From assembly GCA_024404815.1 (NCBI GenBank), contig JAKSPL010000011.1, positions 1 through 60,872 on the forward strand: a DNA stretch of 60,872 bases, in the 5' to 3' direction. The position numbers were made by a program, and so were the translations under genes. Position 1 is the first letter of the stretch. Each line of letters starts with the position of its first letter. The notes below the pieces were generated by a model. The model had not been told where the DNA came from and searched no databases. It was given only the letters and a program-made list of their open reading frames with translations. Shown piece after piece: positions 60,818 through 60,872 of this stretch. This DNA comes from Oscillospiraceae bacterium (GTDB lineage: Bacteria; Bacillota; Clostridia; Oscillospirales; Ruminococcaceae).

Positions 60818-60872
60818 CAAGGGGAAACCCCTCGTTGGGGTTTCCCCTCTTTGATTGCTCCGCAATCAAATT
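60818..60872 (+). repeat. Dispersed repeat, family E (copy 2)
   Basis: This matches 51915-51969 over 55 bases with few differences, with both hairpins intact. It runs to the right edge of the window, so its full length is unknown. Confidence 0.85.

Overview
The window is chromosomal DNA from a Gram-positive, probably spore-capable member of the Clostridia, most like a Ruminococcus-type Oscillospiraceae with a GC content near or above 50 percent. Three things point there: the gene order dnaA-dnaN-S4-recF-remB-gyrB, a SpoIIP sporulation hydrolase, and a four-subunit VorB-type 2-oxoacid:ferredoxin oxidoreductase. Species is not claimed. No rRNA, CRISPR array, phage or insertion sequence was seen, and there is one tRNA (Arg, anticodon CCG).

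The replication origin lies in the window. The 0.7 kb between dnaA (minus strand, ends 23339) and dnaN (minus, starts 22620) holds a cluster of DnaA-box-like 9-mers. Toward dnaN it also holds TAG-type triplets, a G/C cluster and an AT-rich tract, which together look like a DnaA-trio unwinding element. Leftward from oriC run dnaN, a DUF3592-like membrane gene, the S4 gene, recF, remB, gyrB, two YcxB-like membrane genes and gyrA. After these come a small membrane gene, deoC, a phosphopantetheinyl transferase, a GH25 lysozyme and glmS. Next is an apparent operon of three membrane-anchored leucine-rich-repeat proteins and an AI-2E family transporter. The left end holds rightward rsmD, coaD, a coiled-coil gene and a VanZ-like gene.

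Rightward from oriC lie a YfhO-family membrane protein with a C-terminal SHOCT segment, a methionyl-tRNA synthetase-like gene and tRNA-Arg. A more AT-rich patch (about 32.2-34.9 kb) follows, with spoIIP and a polysaccharide deacetylase. Then come an AraC regulator and two tandem paralogues joining a LacI-type ligand-binding domain to a GGDEF diguanylate cyclase. Further right are an asparaginase, the oxidoreductase operon, a dCMP deaminase, ksgA, an mreB-type gene, a tautomerase and an acetyltransferase. An EAL phosphodiesterase with a degenerate GGDEF is divergent from an OmpR-type two-component pair. The right end has a DUF2975/XRE/DUF4173 operon. It closes with a biotin-dependent carboxyltransferase set (carboxyltransferase, biotin carrier, OadA-like) followed by metA and a DUF4190-like gene.

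At least five families of short dispersed repeats sit in the gaps between genes. The items most worth a second look are the LacI-GGDEF pair, the carboxyltransferase operon without a membrane decarboxylase subunit, the origin architecture, the repeat families, and an unusual Met in the quinolone-binding region of GyrA.
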